Below are positions 1 through 10,530 of a stretch of 64,000 nucleotides of DNA, piece by piece (the stretch's first letter is position 1; every line of letters begins with the position of its first letter). The position numbers and the translations under genes are program-made. Under the pieces are notes generated by a model, which was not told where the DNA came from, searched no databases, and saw nothing but the letters and a program-made list of their open reading frames with translations. The DNA is from Cyanophora paradoxa (Eukaryota; Glaucocystophyceae; Cyanophorales; Cyanophoraceae), in the NCBI GenBank assembly GCA_004431415.1, contig QPMI01000572.1, positions 186,001-250,000 of the forward strand, written 5' to 3'.

Positions 1-127
1 CCCCTGCTCCTCCTCCCCCCTGTATGTCCCTTTACCTTCGTTCGCAGAGGAGGACGCGTGGCGCCTGCCCGAGGTGGTGGACAAGCGCATCCCCATGGCC
101 GCCCCGCCCAAGAAGGCCGCCAAGTGA
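1..127 (+). CDS. 3' terminal exon of an unidentified protein (partial)
   Basis: A pyrimidine-rich stretch ending TTCGCAG at 47 looks like a 3' splice site. The following 80 nt read in one frame to a TGA at 125-127, giving a basic C-terminus ending PPKKAAK. The visible peptide is about 25 residues (EDAWRLPEVVDKRIP then MAAPPKKAAK). I do not recognise it; a short Pro/Lys/Ala tail is compatible with many proteins. The rest of the gene lies outside the window. Confidence 0.6.
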   Translation, partial: PCSSSPLYVPLPSFAEEDAWRLPEVVDKRIPMAAPPKKAAK

Positions 128-597
128 TCAGCTGCAGGGGGCCGGCGGCGCGAGTCCGCCCGATCCCGTGTACGTAGCTGTAGCACGGTATTAGCACCGC
201 TATCTTAGGTACTTTCAAACAGCACTGCAGCGCCAGCGCCAGCCGCAGGCGGGTCCAGCGAGCGGACCCAAGTATTTCCTATCTTGATCGATATCATCGA
301 TCTTATTACGGCAAGCTTAATTGAGCTTTTCATTCCTCTCTGTACCAGCACCGTCCGCAGTCAGCAGTATTTGAATCGAACCCAGCACGTGTATTCCATA
401 TCTCTATCAAAATGCATACGTACGTGTTTTCTACCCATACAGCTGCAGGCATCCGCTATCGCGACTCTGTGCGGAGTGCGAGGCCCATGCCGCCCACGGC
501 GCCCGCCCTCTCCTCCTCGCCGCTCGGCCGCCGCTTCGGGAGGGCCTCCTCCGCATCCGGGCTCCGCCACCCCACCTGCGCACGCGCCCGCTCGTGT
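128..597. other. Intergenic, convergent 3' ends
   Basis: Lies between the end of the leftmost + gene and the end of the POT transporter on the - strand, so it should hold both 3' UTRs. It contains AT-richer palindromic stretches around 285-320 (GATCGATATCATCGATC) and no AATAAA signal that I can pick out. Nothing coding is supported. Confidence 0.5.
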
Positions 598-3402
598 TTA
601 GGGGGTACCGGGGGCGGCGGGGGGAGGGGTATGGGGGGGAGGAACCAGCGGCTCGTCCCCCCAGTCCTCGCTGGTCCGCCCGAGGCGGTCCGAGGAAGGC
701 GGCGGCGTCCGCGGCGGCCGCTCGAGCCCCCCCGCCGCCCTGGAACAACAAAGGTGAGGGGTACCGGTCGGATTGGAGCGCGGGAGAAGAAGGGTACTCG
801 GACCGGACGCAGAGGACGAAGAGCGCGAAGACGGCGACCTGCATCGCGGCGAAGAAGTAGTACCGCCCCGCCTGGATTCGAACGCGGGTCAAGTCGGAGG
901 GGAAGGGAAGGCAGGAGCGGGCGCACGTTGGAGAAGGGGTTCAGCTCGAAGACCTGATAGCCAGCCCGTCTGAGAGACAAGGGGGGGGAGGGGGAGGGGG
1001 GTACGCGCCACGACGTCGAGGGCGTTGCCGAGGGCGGAGGTGAGGAGCCAGAGGGACGAGACGACCGACTTCATGCTCGCCGGCGCCTGCAGGGGGGGAG
1101 GGGGGCGATCGGACGGGGGTAGAGGGGGAGGGGGGAGGGGGGGGGCGAACGAACGTTCACGTAGGCGAACTCCAGGCCCGTGATCGAGAGAAGCACCTGG
1201 GCGCAGGGGGGTACGCGTACGTGAGGGAGGGGTACAGGGATGGTTCAGGGGCGGGCGGAGGGGCGGCACCTCGCCGATGGTGATGAGGATGTACTGGGGT
1301 ACCTGCCACGCGACGCTGACGCTCGCCCCCGCGACGATCCAGCCCTGCGCACGCAGACCGGGTTCGAACCCGCGCGGGGCGGCTTCGAGATTACCGAGTC
1401 GAACAGAAAGGCACCTCGACCACTCCGCTCATCACAAACGCCGCGGCTCTGAGAAAGGGAAGGTTGATCTGCGGAGGTACGGAGTTTCGGGTGGGGGTAT
1501 GTGCGAACCCGAAAAGCATCCCGCCGGCCATACGGCTCAGGGGGTGCACGATCGCGCCCATCCCGCGGCTCTGGGGGTACGGGATTCGTTCGGCGCGCTC
1601 GTGGCTGCAGGCGGGGCAGCCGCGTACCCTAAAGAAGGGGTACACGAGCTGGTCGAAGAGGGGGGCTAGGACGAGGATCAGGAAGGAGTTCAGGTTCTGT
1701 ACCCTGCGGAGGGGTCCTCTCGGCGGGAATTCGTCAAGCGGGGGTACGGGCGCGGAGGAATCCGCACTGGTCGGGCTCGATCTCAAGGCCGCCCAGCTTG
1801 CAGTCCATGTGCGACGCCTGGAACTGGGGTACGAGGCATTTTTCAGGTGGGGGCCGGAAGCCGAGGCGGGGGTACACTCGGGGCACCGTCCACGTGGAAG
1901 ATTGCTGGTCGTAGAGCGACCAGAAGACGGGCACGGGCGCGAAGATAAGCGCCACGCGCCCCAGGTCCTGCATCTGGGGGTATACGTACGTGAGCGGAGC
2001 AGCAGGGGGTACGCGCAGCACGTCGGAGGGGTACCGCGTCGACGATGTGGTCGCCGTAGCGGGGCCGGGCGGCATCGAGCCAGGAGCCGCGGGGCGCGGG
2101 GCCGCGCGGGGCCGAGGCGGCGCCGGCCTGGGCCGAGCCGATGGCGCGGCGGCCCTTCAGGGAGAAAAGGAGTACCCGAGCAACCTGCCCCATCACGTTC
2201 CCCTGCGGCGGCTTCTCTGCCGCGACGCTCAGCCGAGCCGAGCCGAGCCCGGCCCAGGCCTGGGCTCAGTCGGCCTGGACGGGACAGGGGTACGCGCACC
2301 GACGTAGCCGGCGACCCGCCGCCCGAGCACGAAGAGGAACAACGCCACGAACCTGCCCGGGGCCCGGCCCGGTCGCGGGGGGTACGTGCGCGCGCCTTCG
2401 GAGGGGGGTACGCGAACATGAGGAGGGCCGCGAGGGCGAAGGCGAGCGAGTAGGAGGCCTTCGCGCGGACGATCGGCACCACGAACATGCTGATCAGGGC
2501 CCCCACGTTGATCCTTTTCGGGAGGGCGCGAAGGGAGTCAGGTGGATACGGGTTCGGGATTGGGGGCCGGGGGGGAGGGTACGCGGCGCACGAGATGTAG
2601 AACCAGGAGAAGAAGCGGTTGAGCTCCACGTCCTGCCCCGCCCTGAACTGGTCCCCCGCGAAGGCCGAGACGCTGGGGGGTACGTGAGAAGATGGTGGGG
2701 GAAGGCGCGGCAATGGGGGGCGCGCGCCATGGTTTGATCCCGCCCGTCCCGACAGCAACGAGGAAGAGGGATATGTAGGTGGGCCAGCGGCGAGGGGGAT
2801 CGCCGATCTGGGGGGGGGTACGCCGTCAGGCTCCTCGCCCCCCGGCGGGAAATGAAGCGGCGGGGCGAACGGCGCTGGAGAGGGAGACTAGGGCCATGCC
2901 GGCGTTTCCCGCGCAGTGGACCGCGGAGAGGTACAGGATCGTCGAGTATTGCCCGGCGTACGAGTCCGCGATCCAGCCTGCCGCGCGCGCGCCCGCCCGC
3001 CGGACCGGGTCAGCGAGCGCCGCGGCGGCGCGAGGACAGGGCGGGCGCCGGCACCGCCGAGCAGAGGGAAGAGGTAGTTGAGAACAATAAAGGCGTGCGT
3101 CGCCTGCGATGCTGCAGCGAAAGGTCAGCGCGAGTAGACGGGAGGGACAATTGCAAGCTGCAGCGTGCAGCGGCGGGCGCGCCTTCGTCCTCCGTGAGTT
3201 TGAGGGCGTCGTTGAGGTACAGGGCGAGGATGGCGCGGAACCCGTAGTAGCTGAAGCGCTCGCAGAACTCGACGGCGATGATAACCCACACGCATTTAGG
3301 GTAAAGCCGCTCTACTGTGCTCGGCCGAGGCGCGCCCATGGGTTCGAGCTCGGCGTCGTCCCGGCGGGCCGCGGCTCGCGCGGGAAGCTCGTCGAGCTCC
3401 AT
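598..3402 (-). CDS. Proton-dependent oligopeptide transporter (POT/PTR2, major facilitator superfamily)
   Basis: Predicted polytopic membrane protein that takes up di/tripeptides (in plants also nitrate) with protons. About 15 exons join into a continuous family-typical sequence: EFCERFSYYGFRAILALYL (TM1, exon 3402-3183), FIVLNYLFPLLGGWIADS, GTGGIKPCVSAFAGDQF (exon junction at 2728/2672), AAINVGALISMFVVPIVR, FWSLYDQQSSTW, WQVPQYILITIGEVLLSI, MKSVVSSLWLLTSALGN and a last helix near 780-860. The ERFSYYG signature and the GGIKPCVSAF motif are diagnostic. The start at 3402 gives a ~35-residue cytoplasmic N-terminus. Two introns, 3112-3182 and 2673-2727, start with GC instead of GT, fixed by the protein motif. 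Many others start or contain GTACCCC. The stop near 598 follows a Pro-rich tail; that last exon is less certain. Substrate cannot be told from sequence. Confidence 0.9.
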
Positions 3403-3606
3403 GTACGTCGCTGCAGCTGAGCGCACGGAATGCTTGCTCCCTGCCAAAGTCGGTTTGCGGCCGCGAATTAACGCAGTGTAGCTTGAGCAGCAGCTGCAGC
3501 TGCGCCAGCGGCCAACTTCGGTTTGCTGTACCCGGCGTTCTGGGGCACTCATTGGTACCGGTCTCGTGTGGTTCCGCCGGCTCTCTTGGACCGTACTAAG
3601 CTTGGC
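3403..3606. promoter_or_regulatory. Putative bidirectional promoter region
   Basis: Only about 200 bp separate the start of the POT transporter (-) from the first plausible ATG of the metallophosphoesterase (+). The stretch must contain both 5' UTRs and core promoters. No TATA box is obvious. Inference from gene layout only. Confidence 0.35.
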
Positions 3607-5646
3607 ATGAGCTCCTTCGCGGCCCCGGCTGCGCCGCTGCCCCGGCTGCGGCCGCGCGGGGCCGTGCCGGCGCCTGCCGCGTGCCGGCAATTGCAATCGG
3701 CAAACCAGGCCAGCGATCGCGGGCATGTTCAGCGGCGAAGGAGGCGTTCGAGCCCGTTCTTGAGCTTTAACGTGTTCGCCACGGGAACACCAGTCCGGAG
3801 GAAAGCACGGCTGGTGGCCTTCGGCATCTGGCCCGGCCCGGCGCCCGCGGGAGGGTCTCAGCGGTCCGGCGCGACGTTCGTCGCCGCCGAGCATGCGGCC
3901 GCTCGGACCGACGACCACGAGATCTTGCTCGCTGTCATCGGCGACGTGCACGAGCAGTGAGCAGTTGCGGCCGCGAGCCGCCCGCGGCGTTCTGACCGCG
4001 CTTCCTGCGCAGGTGGGGCCCTGCCGACGTGGATGTGCTGCGGGCCCTTCGGCCGGACCTGACCCTGTTCGTCGGCGACTTCGGTGGGCGCTGCAGCTGC
4101 TTTGTGGCGGGCCGCCGCCGCGCTCGCTGACTCGCGCCCCGGGCCGCAGCGGAGGAGAATGAGGCGCTGATAAGAGAGATCGCGTCGTACGACCTGCCGA
4201 AGTGCGTGGTGCTCGGCAACCATGACGCCCAGTGCGCCCCGCCCCGCCCCGCCCCGCACCGCGGGCCCCGCCGCCCGCCCGCCCGCCGCCCGCCGACGGG
4301 GCCCCGCTCTGCGGCGAGAAGGTACTCGATGGACAATTGGGGCAAGAACAAGTACATAGAGCGCTTCGGCGGGGAGGACGGCCACGACGACGACCGCTTC
4401 GGCCGGGTGCGCCCCGCCGCGCCCCGCGCGCCGCGCTCCAGCGGCCGCTCACGCGCCCGCCCGCCCGCCCGCCCGCCCGTTTCGCAGATCCTGGAGTCGT
4501 TGGGCGAGGACCACGTGGGCTTCGGGGTACGCGATTTCCCGGAGCTGGACATCAGCGTGGTGGGCGGCCGCCCCTGCTCCTGGGGCGGGGCCTTCCCCGC
4601 CCACTGCGCCCCCTTCTTCGAGCGCTACTTCGGCGGCGTGCCCACCGCCGAGGCCTCCTCCCTCAAGATCGTGCGCCGTACCCCCTCCCCGCCCCCCGCC
4701 CCGCCACCGCACCTCCACCCATCTACCCCTCCCCTTGACGGCCGCGGCGCGCCGCAGTTTGAGGCGGCAAAGCGCGCGCGGTGCCGGAACCTCGTGTTCC
4801 TCAGGTGCGGCGTACCCCCTCGCCACCCCTCCGGCCCTCGCTGCGCCGCGTCGCGCTGACCCAGCGGGGCAGCCACAACGGCCCTTACGGCCTCGGCGAC
4901 AGGCCCTCGGACCCCGTCGGGCGCGACTGGTGACCGCGCCCGTCCCGCTCTGCCCCCGCCCCCGCCGGCCCCTCTCACGCACACCTCCAAAGGGGAAACA
5001 CGCCCGGCGGCGACCAAGGCGACCCGGGTACCTCCACCCCGCCAGGCCGCCGGGTACCCCCCGCTGGCCCCTCGCTCACCCGTGCCGCCCCTCGGCAGAC
5101 CTGGCGGAGGCGATGCGATGGACGCGGGAGGAGCTGGAGAAAGCTGCGGAGGGGGATACCGGCGCCCCACGCACCGTTCTCCTCTCGGCGTTCGGCCACA
5201 TGCACCGGCTCCTCCAGAACAAGCAGGTGCACAACAGCGCCAGGGGCGGCGCCGGCCGGCGGGGCGCCGCCTTCTTAACCCGAACGCAGGGCATGCGGCG
5301 CATGGTGCACCGGGACGAGCACGGCGTGGTCCACGTCAACGCCGCCCATGTACCCCGCACCCGCCCGCACGTCGCCGCGCCGGGGGGTACGCTCCACTCC
5401 GTCACCCTCGTCACGGTCGGGGGCATGCCCTGCGCCCCCGCCGTCATGCGCGTCCGGCACGTCTGGGTCGACTCCGTCGAGAAGCAGATCCGCGAGGACG
5501 AGGCGCGTACCCTCCCCCCCTTTCCCTGTACGGGGCTACATCATCTGGCCCGCGCTGACTCGGGGGTACACCTTCAGCTGCTGTTCGAGCTGGACGATGG
5601 TACCCCTGGCAACCACCCGGTCCTCGAGTGCGAGCTCCCGGCGTGA
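3607..5646 (+). CDS. Calcineurin-like metallophosphoesterase (TIGR04168-like, cyanobacterial/plant type)
   Basis: Predicted dinuclear-metal phosphoesterase; the physiological substrate is unknown. Spliced exons show the metallophosphatase motifs in order: VIGDVHEQW (3927-4014), LTLFVGDFAEE (GDxG block, ~4060-4145), VVLGNHDA (GNHD block, ~4205-4230), FLSHNGPYGLGDRP (~4790-4905) and AFGHMHRLLQNKQ (GHxH block, ~5190-5226). The segment SHNGPYGLGDRP followed by GDPDLAEAM is characteristic of a family shared by cyanobacteria and plants, hinting at plastid ancestry. The upstream part from 3607 (MSSFAAPAAPLPRLRPRG) is rich in Ala, Pro and Arg and could be an organelle-targeting presequence, but an intron may interrupt it and the start is uncertain. 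Introns are 60-130 nt; most donors are GTGCGCC or GTACC. Stop TGA at 5644-5646. Confidence 0.85.
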
Positions 5647-6240
5647 CGTCGACCGGCCCGCGCTGTACAGACACATTGTATCTTGGTAGCCCCCCTCGCT
5701 GGGGCGCCCCGCGCCCCGCGCTGTATCATTAGACTCGGAGTCCGCCTCCTATGCATTCTACAACCCTACGACTACTCTGTACTCATCGTGTACTCTTGCT
5801 GTGCCCTGAAGTTAATTGAGAGGTTTGGAGCCGAGGCCATCTTCGGAGCTCACAGGCTGAGGGCCGCGAGGCGGCGCCCCGGGCCCCCAGCTGGCCAGCT
5901 CCGGGATCCGATCCCGTATCGATATCAGCTCCACATTTGATCAATGCCGCATAATGTTAACACCATCGATATCATAGATACTGCGCATGCAGGGTCGCAG
6001 TGTCAGTGCCGCGGCGGTCGACGTCGCGGGCTCAGTCGGCAGCGGGGCCGGGATCAGAGCGGCGCAGGGGTCACCTTGTTATGGGACGACTGGCGTCCGA
6101 AGGCGGGCCGGATCGAGCGGGCGAGGGCGAGTCGACGTCAGAGAACGCGCGCGTGGCAGCCGCTGAGCTGCAGGCCAGGCCAGGCCTATAGCTAGGGGTA
6201 GGCGCCGGCGGGCCCGCGGCCTTGGCCAGCTATATATGCG
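5647..6240. other. Intergenic, no gene seen
   Basis: 3' flank of the metallophosphoesterase and of a possible - gene. It contains overlapping palindromes (for example TATCGATATC near 5918 and ATCGATATCAT near 5963). No convincing exon on either strand. Confidence 0.5.
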
Positions 6241-7022
6241 CTAGCGCACCTGCCAGCTTGAGATGCCGGCCGCCGAAGATGTCCGCTGCTTCTGCTGCTC
6301 CCAGATCCTCCGCTGCTCGGGGGTCATCCACGCGCTAGGGTCCGCGGGGCCGGCGCCGGCGCCGGCGCGCGAGGCCCTGCAGCTGCGGCGGCCGGCTGGG
6401 CGCCGCTTTGAAGCCGCCCGACGCCGAGCTGGCTGTAGCCGATCCCGAGCTGGCACCTGAGCGCACGCTGCACGTCAGCTAGGCGGACGCGGGGCGCGCG
6501 CCGCGAATTCGATCGAATGTTCTATGCGCGCGACCCGGCCGCCCGGTCCATCCATTTCGGTTGCCCGGTCAGCGAGCGCGCTGAAAGTCGGCCATGTATG
6601 TATACAGGAGGGAAATGGCTGGTAAGGCAAGCCAGGAGCTAACGGGTGCGGCCGCAGTTGGCGACGGGGCGAAGGTTCGAGAACTGGCCTGGAATGGCTT
6701 GCTGTGGGACTGCAGCGCACCGAGAATGGATGATATCATGGCGTCGACGTCGTAGATGGGCGAAACCAGGTTGCGCTTCGAGCGAGTACCCCCCGACCGC
6801 GGCCGCCGGGTCGAAACAGCGGAAGCCCTGAAAGTTGCCGTCGAACTTGCCGATAGCCCTGTGCGCTGAGCCTCCGGCGAACAATGAAGCGGCCGACGAA
6901 GCGCGCGAGGACAGAGTTGGATCGGCGCCGGTACCGCGGCCGGTGCGAGCATCACACGACCTCATTCGTCGCAGGCTCGCCGTCGCCTGCAGCAGGCGGA
7001 ATCCCTCCTCGAGGGCCTGCCC
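6241..7022 (-). CDS. Unidentified gene or gene remnant, 5' truncated by the inverted-repeat element
   Basis: Two exon-like stretches read on the - strand. The C-terminal one (~6400 to 6241) contains SAWMTPEQRRIWEQQKQR and ends SSWQVR before a TAG. Upstream blocks near 7020-6950 (QALEEGFRLLQATASLRR) and 6850-6790 (GKFDGNFQGFRCFDPAAAVG) look coding in composition but cannot be joined with certainty. The first block is preceded by a TTAG acceptor at ~7023, only 28 bases from the left inverted repeat of the neighbouring element. The element may therefore sit in an intron of this gene, or have cut it off from its 5' exons. I do not recognise the protein. Confidence 0.35.
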
Positions 7023-7050
7023 TAAGTAGGATGAGGCCCGGCCCGATCCC

Positions 7051-7145
7051 ACTAGTAGACTGGGGTAGGAAGTGGCACTATCCGGACACCACCCTGACAC
7101 TATTTATATTGTCAGGAAAGTGTCAGCCCTGACACCATCCTGACT
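7051..7145 (+). repeat. Left terminal inverted repeat of the 2.8 kb element
   Basis: Pairs with 9748-9845 over about 95 bp with a few mismatches. Contains CTGACAC at ~7093 and GTGTCAG at ~7120. Further GTGTCAG-type motifs continue to ~7240. Confidence 0.7.
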
Positions 7146-7570
7146 CTAAAATGGCGCATCCAGACACTATCCTGACAGTATATTTATAGTGTCAGAGTGG
7201 TGTCGCATTTAATATCAAGGTAGTGTCAAATTAATGTCACAAACGCTGCGCTAGCACTGCTATGCTTGCTACCGCTACCGCATTGTCGCCCGCCCGCCGC
7301 CTTGTCGCGCCCGATCTGATCCGCCTTGTGGATTCCATATATATGAAGTACGCGCCTGCAAAAGGGGAGAACATTAGCAAGCCGCGATCAAGTGAGTGGG
7401 GGCGCTAAGCTTAAGGCGGGTCGGGGCAAGGCGGGGGCGGGCGAGCAGAGAGGCGGAGCCGGAACGCTAGAGCCGTGGCGGGGCAGGGCGAAACGGGTAC
7501 GCGGAGGGGCGGGGCGGGAGGGGGCTGTAAGGACGGTCGCGTAGGCTGTAAGGACGGGGCGCCGCCGGCG

Positions 7571-7925
7571 AGCGGCCGGCCGGGAGGAGCGCGTACCTTC
7601 ATCGAGGATCGCGAGGCGAAGTCGCGCGGGGCTGCACGCCTCGAAGCAGGCAAAGATCTGGGGCCGCGAGTCAGCAAGCTTTAAGGGCGAGCGGGCCTCG
7701 GCGGGGATCGGGCGGCGGCGAGCGGCCGGCCGGGAGGAGCGCGTACCTTCATCGAGGATCGCTAGGCGAACTCGCGCGGGGCTGCACGCCTCGAAGCAGG
7801 CGAAGATCTGGGGCCGCGAGTCAGCAAGGGCGAGCGGGCCCCGGCGGGGATCGGGCGGCGGCGAGCGGCCGGCCGGGAGGAGCGCGTACCTTCATCGCGA
7901 GGAGGCGAAGTCGCGCGGGGCTGCA
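7571..7925. repeat. Three tandem copies of a ~143-150 bp unit (third truncated)
   Basis: The phrase AGCGGCCGGCCGGGAGGAGC starts at 7571, 7721 and 7864. Each is followed by GCGTACCTTCATCG and, in the first two copies, by a shared tail containing AGATCTGGGGCCGCGAGTCAG. Spacing is 150 and 143 bp. On the - strand each copy reads as a pyrimidine-flanked block ending ATGAAG then GTACGCG, which resembles a short exon and donor. It may be a triplicated exon or simply a satellite of the element. Confidence 0.7.
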
Positions 7926-8164
7926 GCCTGCAGCTGCAGGAAGTGTGAAGTGCGAGTCGTGCGGTCGCGGGTCACCACGGAAACGAGAGCACGGGCCCGT
8001 CAAGCACTCCTGCGCGAGAAGATTAGCAAGAATAGCCCAGAGAGCGACCGCAGGGCGTCCGAGAGCACGAGTTTAGCCGCGTTCCGCGGATCGGACCTGG
8101 CGGGCTGCGGACAATGCCGTTCGGGACTCCGGGCGGAACCTGCCCGCTTCCTAAAGCTTTCTGA

Positions 8165-9094
8165 TGAGCAACGAGTGTGCCGAGAGGCCGGCAGCTCGCG
8201 AGGGACAGGCCGCGGACCTGCTTCGACGAAGTCCGCCCGCGGCCCGCTCTCGCTGCCTACCTGCACGCGTACGATGTGCACGCAGCATAGAGAGGTCTCG
8301 GCTACACGCTCGGCTCGCCCGCGGGCGCCGCAGGGCGCAGGAGTGCGCAGCGAGGGCTCCGATATTTGCGGCTTGTGTACCCCGGCCAAACCGGTACCCC
8401 AGCTGAAAGACCTCGCTCTTAGCTAGAGGCATGCAAGACGAGCGGCGAGTGCAGCTATGCACCGGAGACAGTAGCTATGAACAGTGGAGAGCGCCGCGGA
8501 CGCCGCAACCTCCTCCACAGACACCGCCATGATGAGTGCGGCATCGCGGCAGGCCGCTGGCGCTCAGCAGCTCACAGAGAGCTACGTGGGATGCTTGGAG
8601 CAATGGATCGGTCCCCGCGAGCTCCCGTTGCCGCTCTCCGCTTCCCGAGTTCGGGAGAAGTCGCTAACCCTGCCAAGTTGAAGCGCAACTCCCCCCTCTA
8701 CATCACACGGACATTAAACCGATGTAAGAACGCCAACTCGCATGCTTTCTGCCCGACCCGACGCGATTCCGCGCAGGCTGGCAGGCAGGATGCGGATTTC
8801 TTGCAGCTTCGAGAGCGCCTGGCTGCAGCGCGCACGCTGAACGCTCTTCATCATCTCTCCGTTCGGTCGTATTGCAGGCGAGCCGCGCCCGTGGCCGCGC
8901 TGCGCCCGAGCGCCGACCCCCGCCGCAGTTTCATGGCCGCGCGGCCGCACCCGTGCGCCCCCGCCCCAATCGCTGCGCACTGCCGTGATCCTCGCCTCAG
9001 ATGCTCGCGAAACGGCCGCGCGGGAGCGGGTCCTCCGCCCTCGACGACGCCGCTCCTTCCTCGACGACGACCTCGACGTCGCCGCGCTCGCCCA
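8165..9094 (+). CDS. Possible captured multi-exon gene fragment inside the inverted-repeat element
   Basis: Four exon-like blocks on the + strand, each with plausible splice borders: 8165-8233 (MSNECAERPAAREGQAADLL), 8484-8610 (contains AAGAQQLTESYVGCLEQWIG, followed by GTCCCC), ~8804-8870 (after TTTCTTGCAG; LRERLAAARTLNALHHLSV) and ~8990-9094 (ASDARETAARERVLRPRRRR then DDDLDVAALAQ before a GTTCG donor). They have the Ala/Glu/Arg-rich look of a coiled-coil protein. I do not recognise a family and the phases were not all reconciled. Alternative: chance open frames in GC-rich DNA. Confidence 0.25.
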
Positions 9095-9747
9095 GGTTCG
9101 AGGGGTCCCTAGGGGGGGGAGACCCGACTTTCGGCCGACCACGGGGGCTTATAGAGCGCTTCAATACGAGTTAAAAAAGCATAGTATCCGGTCCGGCAGG
9201 TCACTTTTAGAGACGACTTCCTGGCACCGTTGCCGGGCCGCTGGGCCACGGGAATCGCTGCCGCGGGCGCGTTCTCTTATCCCGCGCACTAGCCTGCATC
9301 TAACCTCGAGTTCTGCTTGTCCAGATTTCGCAGGCGAGCTCCCCACGCGAAACGGCTGAGGAGCTCCCGGCGTATCGGGTGCGCGCTCGCCAGGGCGGCA
9401 GCGAAGCTACGAGCTCGCCGGGGCAGGCGAGCTCTCCACGCGAAGCTACAGCGGAGCTCCGCGCTTTTTTGGTGCGCCCTCGCTAGTTTAGTTTTATGGA
9501 GCGCCCTCCGCGCTTTTTTGGAGTTCGTGTCTAGTTTTCTAGATGTTATATTGTCAGACTGGTGTCGAAATGATGTCAGGCCCTCTGACACTATTCCGAC
9601 ACTATCCCGAGGCTAGGGAGCACTTAATCAGCAGCAGTGCTGGGGATCGAGTCAAAATCGAGTGCTGGGGCGGCTGCTGGTCTAGTCTCCGAGTTCGCTT
9701 CGGCATTAGCAGTCTAAATTTTGCGCTATCCGGATACTGTCAGAGTA

Positions 9748-9845
9748 AAGTCAGGATGGTGTCAGACGGCTGACACTTTCCTGGCAATATAAATATTGTT
9801 GGGGTAGTGTCCGGATAGTGCCACTTCATACCCCAGTCTACTAGT
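9748..9845 (-). repeat. Right terminal inverted repeat of the 2.8 kb element
   Basis: Inverse complement of 7051-7145. More subterminal GTGTCAG/CTGACAC motifs lie at 9546-9605 and 9735-9780. The block near 9546 (TTGTCAGACTGGTGTCGAAAT) also resembles the left subterminal block near 7190 in direct orientation. Confidence 0.7.
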
Positions 9846-10530
9846 GTCCGCGCCCGCGCTCGAGGCCACGCGTTCGCAGGATTCTGCAGCTCTCTTGGGC
9901 TCAGCGTACGCTTCAGCGTAGAGAGCTCGAAGCTCAGGGAAGCTACCGGCGCGCCGCCTGTCCGCGCGGCCGTCTCCTCGCGCGCGGCCAATTGCAAGAG
10001 CCGCTGATCGATATCATGAGCAACGCCCTAGGCCTCCCGCGTGCAGATCGACGTGCCTCGGCCGCGCGGGGCCCCTCTCCCGACGCCCCCCTGCAGCTGC
10101 TGAGCCGCCAGTTGCGGGCCCGGGCCCACGTGCACGTGCACGCCTCGCGATTGCCGCCCTCGAGCTCGCCGGCGTCCCGCGCGAGGGCGGCGGCGATCGC
10201 CGACGCCCTCGCCGCCTCGCCCCCCGCCCTCCAGGACCTCGATCTCCGCATCGCCGCTGCGCCGGCCACGGCCACGGCGCGGCCTGCCGCCGCGAGCTCC
10301 CCTTTCGAAGTTTTCATTTGCGTCGACGTCTTTTCCAAAACAGCGCTAGCGCTGTAGATTATGTCGTCTAGATCCGCATCTACAGATCTAGATTGATTTC
10401 AGATCAAACTCGTATCTATAGCTAGATCTAGAGCATTGTCATGTGCATTGATGTCAAAATCACAGCGATCTCGAGCACAGTGAGCTCGAGTGATGGCCGG
10501 GCGCCTGGGGCCTGCATGGACCACTGTAAT
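9846..10530. other. Intergenic between the element and the repeat-protein gene
   Basis: Contains an open + frame at ~9992-10357 without independent support, then AT-richer DNA made of overlapping TCTAGA/AGATCT palindromes at ~10365-10435. It should include the 3' UTR of the - gene that ends at 10531. Confidence 0.4.

Larger units (their letters stand above)
7051..9845. mobile_element. DNA element with ~95 bp terminal inverted repeats (non-autonomous or foldback-like)
   Basis: The left end (7051-7145) and right end (9748-9845) are near-perfect inverse complements: AGACTGGGGTAGGAAGTGGC at 7057 matches, with a single difference, the complement of the sequence ending at 9839. The hexamer ACTAGT flanks both ends (7051-7056 and 9840-9845). 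It could be a 6-bp target duplication, but it is palindromic, so it could equally belong to the repeat. Inside each end lie clustered GTGTCAG/CTGACAC motifs. No transposase is recognisable in any frame, so it looks non-autonomous. The interior is GC-rich and holds a tandem repeat and exon-like sequence. Superfamily not assigned. Confidence 0.65.

Noticed and set aside
1321-1440. tRNA-like sequence (GTGGTCGAGG ... GCGGGTTCGAACCCGG on the - strand), and GGGTTCGAAYCC words near 57910 and 885
   Set aside because: The T-arm has a mismatch, no acceptor or anticodon stem closes, and the D-arm-like part overlaps a well-supported POT exon. TTCGAA is a common palindrome here, so the resemblance is probably chance.
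4440-4490. GCCC tandem runs as a separate repeat feature in the metallophosphoesterase
   Set aside because: Short intronic simple sequence, typical of many introns here; not distinctive enough to list.
7560-7925. CRISPR-like regular repeats
   Set aside because: Only three ~145 bp direct tandem units without unique spacers, in a eukaryotic intron-rich genome; a simple tandem duplication explains them.
9992-10357. 122-codon open + frame starting MQEPLIDIMSNALGLP
   Set aside because: Single uninterrupted frame in GC-rich DNA with no splice context, homology or neighbouring exon. The opposite strand is equally open.
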